Origin: Halalkalibacillus halophilus DSM 18494 | GTDB taxonomy: Bacteria; Bacillota; Bacilli; Bacillales; Alkalibacillaceae | Length of the DNA: 64,000 nt | Direction of reading: 5' to 3' | Assembly (NCBI RefSeq): GCF_000423105.1 | Contig: NZ_AUHI01000004.1 | Location: 418,217-482,216 of the forward strand | Shown: positions 24,587 through 32,878 of the stretch, piece after piece | Layout: each line of letters begins with the position of its first letter | Numbering within the stretch: position 1 is the first letter of the stretch | Program-made: the position numbers and the translations under genes | The notes under the pieces: model-generated | The model's database searches: none | Told to the model about the DNA's origin: nothing | What the model saw: only the letters and a program-made list of their open reading frames with translations

Positions 24587-24976
24587 ATTAAATGCTTGAT
24601 AAGCCATGTTCTGTTCCTTTGTACTGCAAACGGTGGTCAGCCTCGTACGCCGGTTGTAATCATCTATCTACAAGTTTCCTTGTCTTATTGCTAGGTTGAA
24701 TTCCCTGCAATAAGTGCCCCTACCATAGTTTGGGTTTCTCACTCGTGGGGTTTACCGCGTTCCACCTCGATTGTTTCCAACCGAATTCGTCTCTGTGGCA
24801 CTTTAAAGGGCTTCATCCTATCAAAAGACTTAGATGTCTACCCTGCCGTAAACGTAAAAACGTTCCCTTGACTTATCTTTTCGTCAAGCACGAACACTAC
24901 AAGCATCTCAGCTTGTGTGAGCATGGACTTTCCTCTCAAAGTATTTAACCTTTGAGCGACTACATTAGCATTTAAT
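24587..24976 (-). ncRNA. rnpB: RNase P RNA, type B (rnpB)
   Basis: The catalytic RNA that matures tRNA 5' ends. On the minus strand the hallmark segments appear in order: GAGGAAAGTCCATGCTC, GCTGAGATGC and TAGTGTTCGTGC, GGCAGGG, AAAGTGCCACAGAGACGAA, GGTGGAACGCGGTAAACCCC, GAGAAACCCAAA, GTAGGGGCAC, TAGATAGATGATTAC, GTACGAGGCTGA, and AACATGGCTTA. P1 is formed by ATTAAATGCT near 24976 and AGCATTTAAT near 24587. The architecture is the Bacillus type B. It sits between gpsB and the rRNA methyltransferase gene, as in related genomes. Ends are set by P1 and may shift by a few bases. Confidence 0.96.
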
Positions 24977-25057
24977 TTTCTTCAAACTTATGCTCAGAAT
25001 AAATAGTTTAACATATTAGTTATGAATTGCGAAATCCAATAATTGCTGAGTTAAAAA

Positions 25058-25363
25058 TTAATACTCTTTTCTACCAAAGACTACTTTCTCAAGGTTGGAT
25101 AAACGCTGTAAAACATCAGCGTTCACAGTACTTCTAGAAGGACTTGGCTGTTGCTGAGGTTGTGGTTGTGGAGCAGCACCACTAGTCGCATTTTTCAGCC
25201 TTTCTAATTCTTCCCTTAAACGTTTATTTTCAGCTTCAAAAGTATCATAATCTTTAATCACGGTATCTAGAAATTCATCTACCTCATCTTGATTATAACC
25301 TCGCATCGTTGTTTTAAACTCTTTGTCTAAAATTTCTTGACTATTTAACTGTACGTTAGCCAT
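25058..25363 (-). CDS. gpsB: Cell division regulator GpsB
   Basis: A DivIVA-like membrane-associated coiled-coil protein that shuttles PBP1 between division site and side wall. The N-terminal domain has the family core ILDKEFKTTMRGYNQDEVDE, a coiled coil spans about 35-65, a Pro/Gln-rich linker (PQPQPQQQP) follows, and the C-terminal trimerisation segment is NADVLQRLSNLEKVVFG. At 101 residues it is of usual size. GGAGGAA precedes the ATG. Its partner ponA is in the same window at 28.8 kb. Confidence 0.96.
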   Translation of the reverse strand: MANVQLNSQEILDKEFKTTMRGYNQDEVDEFLDTVIKDYDTFEAENKRLREELERLKNATSGAAPQPQPQQQPSPSRSTVNADVLQRLSNLEKVVFGRKEY

Positions 25364-25394
25364 GTAAAATTCCTCCCAATATTTGTTCTTAGGA

Positions 25395-25943
25395 TTAAAA
25401 CTCTTCCATTTCTCTTGCTGTATCTTCTAAATCAAAAGAATTGATGATTATTAAATCGTATGCATGTATTAGTTGGTATTGTAACACTAAGTCATAAAAA
25501 AATTTAGGGGAACCACCAAATTCTTCTTCATATACTATTAAACAACCTTCTGTCTTCTCAATCATCCACTGGTTTTTTTGCTGATATTGCTTAGAGCTTT
25601 CATAATCTTTGTCGCTGAGTGGCTTTGAGAAGTCTGCTTTTTCTAGCATATTACGATATACGCTTTGCTTATCATCTTTCCAAATTTTTTCCTGGTTCTT
25701 AAACGGAGGAATTATTGCGACTTTTATGGAATAATCATTTTTTAAATCCATTACGACTTGAAAAGCCCATGTTTCGATTCCTGGTTGGCCAGAAATTACT
25801 ACCCATTCTAATCCTTCTTCAATTAAAGAAACCAGTCTTTTATATATAGCACGTTGTATTACTTTTATTTTTTCATCTTGTTCACTAAAAATACCCAACT
25901 CATGTGGTTTATATCCAGTAATTGTTATAGATTTTATTGTCAT
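25395..25943 (-). CDS. ypsA: YpsA family protein (DUF1273, SLOG superfamily)
   Basis: A 182-residue protein of the SLOG Rossmann-like superfamily. The N-terminal SITITGYKPHELGIF and the GLEWVVISGQPGIETWAFQV region are the conserved nucleotide-site motifs. In B. subtilis and Staphylococcus YpsA/GpsB are neighbours and YpsA influences cell division; the ligand is unknown. The gene lies directly upstream of gpsB (31 bases), the same order as there, suggesting co-expression. No membrane segment. Confidence 0.92.
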   Translation of the reverse strand: MTIKSITITGYKPHELGIFSEQDEKIKVIQRAIYKRLVSLIEEGLEWVVISGQPGIETWAFQVVMDLKNDYSIKVAIIPPFKNQEKIWKDDKQSVYRNMLEKADFSKPLSDKDYESSKQYQQKNQWMIEKTEGCLIVYEEEFGGSPKFFYDLVLQYQLIHAYDLIIINSFDLEDTAREMEEF

Positions 25944-25957
25944 ATTTACAGTATAGC

Positions 25958-25987
25958 AAAAAAGAGCCAGTTTGAACTAGCTCTTTG
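25958..25987 (-). terminator. Rho-independent terminator between cdd and ypsA
   Basis: On the minus strand AAAGAGCTAGTT pairs with AACTGGCTCTTTTTT, with one G-U pair and a short loop, ending in a T-run. Confidence 0.8.
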
Positions 25988-26029
25988 GTTAAAATTAAAG
26001 CAGGTGAACCATAATTTTACATTTATAAA

Positions 26030-26440
26030 TTACTTTGTTTGTCCAGAGGAAAGATCTTCAGGTGTAAAAGAAAACGGTAATAACTCTTGAACAGTTACTT
26101 CTTTAACCTCTAAATCTTTACTTGTTATATAGACTTTCATTTCTGGTGAAAAGAATTCAGACATTACTTGTCTACAAGCACCACATGGAGGTACTGGGCG
26201 ATCTGTATTTGCAATAACAGCCAATGCTTTAAAGTTCCTCTCCCCTTCTGAAACTGCCTTAAAGATAGCAGTTCTCTCTGCGCAACAAGTAACAGGATAA
26301 GCGGCATTTTCGATGTTACAACCTTGATATACTTTTCCTTCATCGGTAATTAAAGCAGCACCTACAGGAAATTTAGAATATGGGACATAGGCATGATCAA
26401 GCATTTGTTTTGCGGATTCAATCAATTGTTCTTTGTGCAT
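26030..26440 (-). CDS. cdd: Cytidine deaminase
   Basis: Deaminates cytidine and deoxycytidine for pyrimidine salvage. Zinc and catalytic residues are in CAERTA (Cys, Glu) and PPCGACRQV (two Cys), the all-cysteine tetramer type of Bacillus. The ATG at 26440, with GAGGAG upstream, gives 136 residues, the same as B. subtilis Cdd; two earlier in-frame starts crowd the ribosome site. It is monocistronic with a terminator downstream. In B. subtilis cdd lies elsewhere, next to era, so the gene order differs here. Confidence 0.96.
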   Translation of the reverse strand: MHKEQLIESAKQMLDHAYVPYSKFPVGAALITDEGKVYQGCNIENAAYPVTCCAERTAIFKAVSEGERNFKALAVIANTDRPVPPCGACRQVMSEFFSPEMKVYITSKDLEVKEVTVQELLPFSFTPEDLSSGQTK

Positions 26441-26508
26441 CATACACACTCCTCATGAAGTAATCTTAAGTAGTACTATTATAGTTGATATTTTCAGATT
26501 TTTAAATA

Positions 26509-26856
26509 TTATTGTTCATCATTTAATACAATATCTAAGTTATACATTACAGAATGATACAACTCCATGAAACGTTTCTTTTTCACATCATGAAAGAAAC
26601 TATGCAAAATCATAATTTCTAAATTATCCTTTGTATTCTGTATCTGGTTAGGAAAGATTGGTAAACGGTGCACAATGGCTTGAGCATCTTCTTCCCATTT
26701 TTCAATCGCTTCGAACATTGGCTTTGTTTCCTCTTTTACGAGATTGAAATCATCATAGTCTTTCCTAACATGCTTGCGTCCCTCCATGTACTGGTACAAA
26801 CAATCCTCTAGAATAGTATGCCTTAAGTACTTTGAGAGCTCAATAAATGGATCCAT
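26509..26856 (-). CDS. yppE: YppE family protein (DUF1798)
   Basis: A 115-residue all-helical soluble protein with the DUF1798 pattern: an N-terminal helix ending with DCLYQYMEGRKHVRKDYDFN only in part, here YMEGRKHVRKDYDD, and the central KWEEDAQAIV. The B. subtilis homologue has a known helical-bundle structure and no assigned function. It sits in a ypp cluster between cdd and yppC, as in related genomes. AGAGGTG precedes the ATG. Confidence 0.85.
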   Translation of the reverse strand: MDPFIELSKYLRHTILEDCLYQYMEGRKHVRKDYDDFNLVKEETKPMFEAIEKWEEDAQAIVHRLPIFPNQIQNTKDNLEIMILHSFFHDVKKKRFMELYHSVMYNLDIVLNDEQ

Positions 26857-26886
26857 GTTAACACCTCTTTCATTATCCCTACTTTA

Positions 26887-27030
26887 TCATGAAAGAGCTT
26901 CACATACTATGATCGAATCCTCCGAAACTGTAAGGGCATCTTCAAGCGCCGTTAACTCTTCTTCCACTTCCTGAAGCAATTTTATGACATCTTCTTTCTT
27001 ATACCACTTGTTCGTTTTCACATTTTCCAT
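26887..27030 (-). CDS. Hypothetical small acidic protein (47 aa)
   Basis: Starts MENVKTNKWYKKEDVIKLLQ, followed by an acidic helix-prone segment (EVEEELTALEDAL) and a short hydrophobic end. GGAG lies seven bases upstream of the ATG, a good ribosome site. It lies between yppE and yppC on the same strand, where other Bacillaceae carry small ypp genes. I cannot assign it to yppD or yppF on sequence. The KKEDVIKLLQEVEEEL stretch looks like a short coiled coil. Confidence 0.55.
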   Translation of the reverse strand: MENVKTNKWYKKEDVIKLLQEVEEELTALEDALTVSEDSIIVCEALS

Positions 27031-27142
27031 CCAATCACTCCAATCATTACTTAGTTATATAATTAGAGCTTTAGAAAACTATTTCCTTCCCCAAAACAAT
27101 AATGGTTATGGTTAGACAATAATAGAACTAATTCATCAATAT

Positions 27143-28078
27143 TCACTTTCTTTTAAAAGAACTCCACTCATGAAACAATCGACGCTTTAAATGATAAGAA
27201 TCATTAATAGGTTTCATTCTCTTTTGTTTTAATGGCTCTTCAAACCAACGATCCTTCAATTTTGTATAGGAAAACCAATCCAAATTAGAGTTATGAATAA
27301 CATGTTGTCTCAACTTTATTGCAGAGGGATTCTTGTCTATTTTTAATTTCATGACATTGTTTTTACATAAGTACTCATTCCTATCTCCAAGGATCGGAGT
27401 ATCTATTGAAAAGGCAATAAATAAAGGGTATAAATGAGGCTGAAACAGTAAATGAGCAATATCCTTACCAAAACCGATTCGTTTGTCTACATTCTCAAAC
27501 GAAGGTACATAAGCTCCATATAAATCTCCGTTCTTTGTAGGCAAGAGCACAGCATTTAAGTGGAAGATCCTTTGAAGGTTATATGCAAGTTTGTTAAAAA
27601 CAGCTTTTTGAAAAAAATGATTTTGTATTAACGGGTGTTCAATCAATTGTTGCTCATTTATTATTTGGGCATAAAGAATGCGGTTTTGATCACCATTTTT
27701 AAAGAATCTTTTCCATTCCTCTTGCATGAAGATAGAAATATTAAATTCCTTCAACATATCAATATGAAGAATTTGATCTTTCTTTGATTGTTCATATATT
27801 AATAGTTGCGGAAATGCATCTTTAAAAATGTACCAATTGGCTGTTTCGTACACTAAGTATAGTCGTGCACGTTGTTCACTTGAAAGAATCGTTGTAAAAT
27901 CAGGGTTAATTAGATCACTCATATTCCACCCAGCGTTTCTGGAAACACAACTTGCTAGGAAGGCCCATTTAATTTCGGGATGTTTTAAATAGAAATCTAA
28001 GTACGCTTTAGTTCTCGATTGATTCGTTTCATTATGTTTCTTTGTTACGCTAAGCATTTGATTTATACTTAAAGTCAT
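27143..28078 (-). CDS. yppC: YppC family protein (DUF2515)
   Basis: About 311 residues, soluble, with the DUF2515 N-terminal blocks NETNQSRTKAYLDFY and WAFLASCVSRNAGWNMSD, and LVYETANWYIF. The family is restricted to Bacillaceae and has no known function. The ATG at 28078 (MTLSINQML) was taken in preference to a GTG nine bases upstream that lies on the AGGA site. The gene is divergent from recU, separated by about 90 bases, the arrangement conserved with B. subtilis. Confidence 0.87.
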   Translation of the reverse strand: MTLSINQMLSVTKKHNETNQSRTKAYLDFYLKHPEIKWAFLASCVSRNAGWNMSDLINPDFTTILSSEQRARLYLVYETANWYIFKDAFPQLLIYEQSKKDQILHIDMLKEFNISIFMQEEWKRFFKNGDQNRILYAQIINEQQLIEHPLIQNHFFQKAVFNKLAYNLQRIFHLNAVLLPTKNGDLYGAYVPSFENVDKRIGFGKDIAHLLFQPHLYPLFIAFSIDTPILGDRNEYLCKNNVMKLKIDKNPSAIKLRQHVIHNSNLDWFSYTKLKDRWFEEPLKQKRMKPINDSYHLKRRLFHEWSSFKRK

Positions 28079-28170
28079 AGTCCACACATCCTAACTTGTT
28101 GTTATTCACAGTATCTCCAAATATTTTCTAATTAAAATTTGTTATAATAGGAATGTTAGGAGGATTTTAA

Positions 28171-28791
28171 TTGAAATATCCCAAAGGTAGTAAGAAAATT
28201 GCGAATACATCTGTAGATACATCAAAGCCAAAAAAACACACTACGATTGACGCACACGCTAACCGAGGAATGACCCTCGAAAAAGAGATTGTGGAAACGA
28301 ATCAATATTACTTAGACTCGGATCGTGCTGTTATACACAAAAAGCCTACACCTGTACAAGTGGTACAAGTGGATTACCCTAAAAGAAGTGCAGCAGTAAT
28401 TAAGGAAGCATACTACCAGCGCCCCTCTACTACTGACTTTAATGGTCTATACAAAGGAAAACATATTGATTTTGAAGCTAAAGAGACAAATAAAAATGTT
28501 CTTCCTTTTCAAAATATACACGTACACCAAGTCGAACATATGAAAAAAATAGAAAATCATGGAGGCATTAGTTTCTTTATTATTCGTTTTAAAAAGAAAA
28601 ACGAAACTTATTTCCTTCGATTACGTCCATTTTTGTACGTATGGGAAGAAAAATACTTAGGAGATCGAAAGTCCATACCTTATGAATTTATAGTCGAACA
28701 TGGGATTGTTATACCTTTTCGGTTACAAGCTAAAGTAGATTATTTATCGATAATAGATCAGGTGTGTGAATTGGAGGAGAAGAAATCATGA
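28171..28791 (+). CDS. recU: Holliday junction resolvase RecU
   Basis: Cuts four-way junctions during recombination and chromosome segregation. Nuclease residues are seen in TTDFNG (D89) and DFEAKE (100-105), with NRGMTLEKEI at the N-terminal region and VHQVEHM further on. Length 206 is typical. The start is a TTG preceded by AGGAGG. Its stop overlaps the ponA start by four bases (ATGA), the conserved recU-ponA pair of Firmicutes. The basic N-terminal arm (1-30) is expected to contact DNA. Confidence 0.96.
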   Translation: MKYPKGSKKIANTSVDTSKPKKHTTIDAHANRGMTLEKEIVETNQYYLDSDRAVIHKKPTPVQVVQVDYPKRSAAVIKEAYYQRPSTTDFNGLYKGKHIDFEAKETNKNVLPFQNIHVHQVEHMKKIENHGGISFFIIRFKKKNETYFLRLRPFLYVWEEKYLGDRKSIPYEFIVEHGIVIPFRLQAKVDYLSIIDQVCELEEKKS

Positions 28792-31400
28792 CGGAAGAAA
28801 AAAGTCGCCAAGCCAGAAAAAAGAATAAAAAGAATAAAAAGAAGATAAACTGGAAAAAAGTATTCTTATCTTTATTAATTATTGCTATTGTAGGATTCAT
28901 TGCCGTAGCAGGTATGCTATATTCTTATATTAAAGACGCACCAGATATTAGTGCAGATCAACTACAAAACCCTGTTCCTACTACTTTGTTAGATCGAAAT
29001 GGTGATCATTTAGCTGACATAGGTGGTGAAAATCGGTCAGAGATTGAATTTGATGAAATCTCACAAATACTTGAAGATGCTGTGTTAGCAACAGAGGATG
29101 TTAGATTCTATGAACATAGTGGTATTGATTTACGACGAATCGGTGGAGCAGTAGTAGCAAATATCACAGATGGATTCGGTTCACAAGGAGCCAGTACAAT
29201 TACCCAACAAGTAGTTAAAAATGCCTTCTTATCTACCGACAAACAAATGGAGCGAAAAGTTCAAGAACAATATATGGCTTTTCAACTAGAGCGTCAATAT
29301 TCTAAAGAACAAATTTTAACGATGTACTTAAACACAATTTATTACGCAAATGGTTTATATGGAGTACAACGAGCTTCAGAGGTTTATTTCGGTAAGGATA
29401 ACTTAGAAGATCTAACGTTAGCAGAAGCAGCTTTATTGGCTGGTATTCCACAAAGACCGAGTGCACATGATCCAATTAATAACCCTGAGTACGCTGAAAA
29501 TCGAAGAAACACGGTATTAGATTTAATGGTCCATCATGAAAAAATCACACAACAAGAAGCGGATGAAGCAAAAGAAATACCTGTTCCTGATATGATTCAA
29601 GGTGATTTTTCTTCTGAAGTTCCATATGGATCATTTATAGATAGAGTGGAAAGAGAAGCTGAAGATTTAATTGATGATGATGACATGGATGTATTTTCTC
29701 TCGGTTTAACCATTCATACGACATTGGATCCAAGTGCACAAGAAGAGGTAGAACGATTACTAAGTTCTGAAAGCCCTATTAATTATCCTGACGATGAATT
29801 AGAAGCAGGGGTTGTAGCAGTCGACACTTCAACTGGCGAAATATTAGCAATCGGCGGTGGCAGAAATAAAATTGAAGGGGTCGGAACTGGCTTTAATTAC
29901 GCGTTAAACCGCACCGGGCGTCAACCTGGCTCAACAATAAAGCCAATCTTAGACTATGGTCCAGCTATTGAACAAAACGAATGGTCAACTTACCACCAAA
30001 TTCATGATGAGCCATATGAATATGCAGATGGCGTTCAACTTTCTAACGCGGGTCGTGGATTCTTTGGTTGGGTTTCCATGCGAGAAGCATTGGCCTTATC
30101 TTTAAACGTTCCAGCAGTAAAGACCTTCCAAGAATTAGATAAAAACCATGCGAGTGATTTCACAAGAGATCTTGGTATCTCTCTTGATGGTACAGCAGGA
30201 GACTCTTATTCTATTGGTGGAGGCGAAATGAGCACCAATCCACTTGAAATGGCGGGTGCATATGCTGCTTTTGGTAATGAAGGTGTATATAACGAACCGC
30301 ATGCTATACGCCAAATAGAATTTAGAGATGGGTCTACTATGGAAGTAGATATTGAATCAGACCCTGTTATGAATGATTACACAGCTTATATGATTACTGA
30401 TATGCTAAAAGATGCTGCAACTGCAGAAGGAACGGGAAGAAACATTAATGTAGGTAACCTTCCTGTTGCAGGTAAAACAGGTACCTCAAACAGGGATGAC
30501 GATACTCCTGACTCCTGGTTTGTAGGTTATACAACGAACTTCACAGTATCTATTTGGACTGGGTATCCTCAAAACGAAAATATAACGGACACTCAAGTAC
30601 CTCAGCATATTTTTAATGGTGTAATGAATCATTTATCTGAAGGTGTAGAGACATCTGATTTCACTCGACCTGATTCTGTTGTGGAAGTCGAAGTGGAAGA
30701 CGGTACCAATCCTGCACAATTACCAAGTGAATATACCCCAAGCGATCAAAGAGTCACGGAATTATTTGTTCGCGGGACAGAGCCGACGGAAGAATCGGAA
30801 GAATTTGATGTTATTGATCCTGCTACTTCACTAAACTTAGAGTTAGATGAAGAAGAACAGACGATTGACGTCAATTGGGATCACCCAGGTAGTGATGATG
30901 AGGATACATCCATTGCATTTGAACTTATGGTTACGGATTCGGGAGGCAATGAACAATCCTTACAGTCCTCTACTGACACTTCCTATACTTTCACAAATGT
31001 GGAATTAGGTGAAACTTACACGTTTGAAGTTGTTGCTTTTGATGAAGATAATAGCGAGAATCGAAGTGAACCTATATCTAATTCCATAGAAGTTCCTGAA
31101 GAAGACTCTTCTTTCTGGGATGAATTCTTCGGTCGTGATGAAGAAGATGACGAAGACGAAGAGGAAGAAGAAGAGTCTGAAGAGGATTCTGAAGAGGAAC
31201 AAGAAGAATCTGAGGAAGACGGCAATGAAGAAGAAGATGAAGGTAACGGAAACAACGAAGATAATGAAGGTAACAACGGTAACAATGAAGATGAAGATTC
31301 GAGCGAAGAAGAAAATGATGAGAATCAAGAAGACGAAAACGATTCTGAACCGGAAGAAGACGAAGATAACGAAGAAGATTCTGACGATAGTGAATCATAA
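28788..31400 (+). CDS. ponA: Class A penicillin-binding protein PBP1 with FN3 domain and acidic tail
   Basis: A bifunctional peptidoglycan glycosyltransferase and transpeptidase. A Lys-rich cytoplasmic head (about 1-24) and membrane anchor (25-47) precede the GT51 domain with the catalytic Glu in TEDVRFYEH (E103) and QGASTITQQ. The transpeptidase has STIK (Ser about 381), SLN, and KTGTSN (Lys about 563). A fibronectin type III domain follows (about 685-770), then a tail of about 100 residues of almost only Glu, Asp, Ser, Asn and Gly. The tail is longer and more acidic than in B. subtilis PBP1. Co-translated with recU. Confidence 0.96.
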   Translation: MTEEKSRQARKKNKKNKKKINWKKVFLSLLIIAIVGFIAVAGMLYSYIKDAPDISADQLQNPVPTTLLDRNGDHLADIGGENRSEIEFDEISQILEDAVLATEDVRFYEHSGIDLRRIGGAVVANITDGFGSQGASTITQQVVKNAFLSTDKQMERKVQEQYMAFQLERQYSKEQILTMYLNTIYYANGLYGVQRASEVYFGKDNLEDLTLAEAALLAGIPQRPSAHDPINNPEYAENRRNTVLDLMVHHEKITQQEADEAKEIPVPDMIQGDFSSEVPYGSFIDRVEREAEDLIDDDDMDVFSLGLTIHTTLDPSAQEEVERLLSSESPINYPDDELEAGVVAVDTSTGEILAIGGGRNKIEGVGTGFNYALNRTGRQPGSTIKPILDYGPAIEQNEWSTYHQIHDEPYEYADGVQLSNAGRGFFGWVSMREALALSLNVPAVKTFQELDKNHASDFTRDLGISLDGTAGDSYSIGGGEMSTNPLEMAGAYAAFGNEGVYNEPHAIRQIEFRDGSTMEVDIESDPVMNDYTAYMITDMLKDAATAEGTGRNINVGNLPVAGKTGTSNRDDDTPDSWFVGYTTNFTVSIWTGYPQNENITDTQVPQHIFNGVMNHLSEGVETSDFTRPDSVVEVEVEDGTNPAQLPSEYTPSDQRVTELFVRGTEPTEESEEFDVIDPATSLNLELDEEEQTIDVNWDHPGSDDEDTSIAFELMVTDSGGNEQSLQSSTDTSYTFTNVELGETYTFEVVAFDEDNSENRSEPISNSIEVPEEDSSFWDEFFGRDEEDDEDEEEEEESEEDSEEEQEESEEDGNEEEDEGNGNNEDNEGNNGNNEDEDSSEEENDENQEDENDSEPEEDEDNEEDSDDSES

Positions 31401-31410
31401 AATTTCACTT

Positions 31411-31447
31411 AAAAAGGCTGATGGGGTTGATCCCATCAGCCTTTTTT
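31411..31447. terminator. Bidirectional terminator between ponA and nth
   Basis: AAAAAGGCTGATGGG pairs with CCCATCAGCCTTTTTT around a short loop, between convergent genes. Confidence 0.93.
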
Positions 31448-31462
31448 ATAACTAAATATCAT

Positions 31463-32110
31463 TTAAAGTTTCTTTATTCTTTTTTGCCCTTCTCTACATA
31501 AATCTAATAAAGGACACGCTGGGCAATTTGGAGTTTTTGCCTTACAATGATATCTTCCAAAGAAAATCATCCTATGGTGTGTATCACTCCATGAATCTTC
31601 AGGTAATTTACGCATTAGTGTCTTTTCTACTTCAAGAACGGAATCTTTCCATTTACAAAGTCCAAGTCGCTTGGAAACACGTTCTACATGAGTATCAACA
31701 GCAATAGCTGGCATTCCATAAGCTACCGACATTACTACATTCGCTGTTTTTCTCCCTACCCCAGCTAAGTTAATTAAATCCTCATAATCATTTGGTACCT
31801 GTGAATTGTGTTTCATGATTAAATCATGGCTTAACTTTTTAATGTTTTTAGCTTTATTGCGGTACAAACCAATTCTTCTAATATCATCTTGGAGTTGTTC
31901 TAATGAAACTTCATGATAATCTTCAGGAGTTTTGTATTTATTAAATAAATCTGGAGTAACTTTATTAACTAAAGCATCGGTTGCTTGAGCAGATAATACA
32001 ACAGCAATAAGTAACTCAAATGCATTGTCATGCGTTAATTCACACTCGGCATCTGGATACATCTCTTCTAGAGTATCTAAAACAGTCCTTATTTGTGTTT
32101 TGTTTAACAT
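31463..32110 (-). CDS. nth: Endonuclease III
   Basis: A base-excision DNA glycosylase and AP lyase acting on oxidised pyrimidines. It has the helix-hairpin-helix LAGVGRKTANVV with the catalytic Lys, the catalytic Asp in VDTHVERVS, and four Cys (C-x6-C-x2-C-x5-C) near the C-terminus that hold a [4Fe-4S] cluster. Length 215 is standard. GGAGGGGA precedes the ATG. It follows dnaD by 15 bases in the conserved asnS-dnaD-nth order; the ypoC gene of B. subtilis is absent. Confidence 0.97.
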   Translation of the reverse strand: MLNKTQIRTVLDTLEEMYPDAECELTHDNAFELLIAVVLSAQATDALVNKVTPDLFNKYKTPEDYHEVSLEQLQDDIRRIGLYRNKAKNIKKLSHDLIMKHNSQVPNDYEDLINLAGVGRKTANVVMSVAYGMPAIAVDTHVERVSKRLGLCKWKDSVLEVEKTLMRKLPEDSWSDTHHRMIFFGRYHCKAKTPNCPACPLLDLCREGQKRIKKL

Positions 32111-32125
32111 TCTTTCCCCTCCTGA

Positions 32126-32797
32126 CTATTCTTCCAACCAATTATAATAGACAGACTTATCTCTTTTTTTACTTTCTTCTGCTTGTTTTGTTTGTTCATT
32201 CGTGCGTTGGTCTTTTGCCTCTTTCACTTGGTTTATACTTCTAATTCCTTTCTTCTTCCACTCGTTCAAAATACGATCAATATACTTAAAGTTAAGTTTT
32301 CCTAATAAAACAGCTTCTCTTAGAGCAGCTTTAACTAAGGCTGGTTTAAATTGATCCTCATCCAACCAATAACTAATCATTTCTATTTCGATTGGGGATA
32401 AAGCACGTGCAAACTCTTGCTCAAATAATTGAAACAGCTTCCCCTCTTCTTTCTTCTCATCCATCACTTCATTTTCATATAAAGCATGGAACAATAAGTC
32501 AAAAGCGTACCATTCTTGCTGGTGATGGTTTGAATCTTCAAATTGTTTAATTTCCAAGTACTTTTTATTTTTTAGTTGCTTTAAAACATTAGCTACTTCA
32601 TTTGCGTTAATGGACATGCTTTCAGCGATCACTTCAAAAGAAGGTAGCAAATCTCCTTTTGATTGAATGGATAAGATCCGTAAAATTACTAATACATCTA
32701 CTTCTCCTAGATCGAGTTTTGTATACTCGTTAATCAACCTCTGTGGAACACTTACTTGTTCATTTAAAAATTTCTGATATGAAAATGGTAGTTCCAT
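32126..32797 (-). CDS. dnaD: Primosome component DnaD
   Basis: Helps load replicative helicase at oriC and at stalled forks, with DnaB and DnaI. A winged-helix N-domain (about 1-100) is followed by the DnaD C-terminal domain with FEQEFARALSPIEIEMISYW and the characteristic YIDRILNEWKKKGI helix, then a charged tail. The ATG at 32797 has GGGAAG upstream; a GTG nine bases earlier is less likely. It sits between asnS and nth as in B. subtilis. Confidence 0.94.
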   Translation of the reverse strand: MELPFSYQKFLNEQVSVPQRLINEYTKLDLGEVDVLVILRILSIQSKGDLLPSFEVIAESMSINANEVANVLKQLKNKKYLEIKQFEDSNHHQQEWYAFDLLFHALYENEVMDEKKEEGKLFQLFEQEFARALSPIEIEMISYWLDEDQFKPALVKAALREAVLLGKLNFKYIDRILNEWKKKGIRSINQVKEAKDQRTNEQTKQAEESKKRDKSVYYNWLEE

Positions 32798-32830
32798 ATA
32801 AATCACTTCCCTGACAACTCAATTTTATGT

Positions 32831-32871
32831 AAAAGAAGGGTGACTGCACAGTTATTGGTGAGTCACCCTTC
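32831..32871 (-). terminator. Rho-independent terminator after asnS
   Basis: On the minus strand GAAGGGTGACT pairs with AGTCACCCTTC around a 15-base loop, followed by TTTTAC. Confidence 0.85.
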
Positions 32872-32878
32872 CTCCCTT

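Noticed and set aside
24730..24948. A 72-residue plus-strand open frame
   Set aside because: It lies wholly within the RNase P RNA on the opposite strand, whose conserved segments explain the sequence.
31005..31455. Four long open frames over the ponA tail in other phases, including antisense
   Set aside because: They are by-products of the GAA/GAT-rich repeats of the acidic tail. They encode only low-complexity sequence and have no ribosome site.
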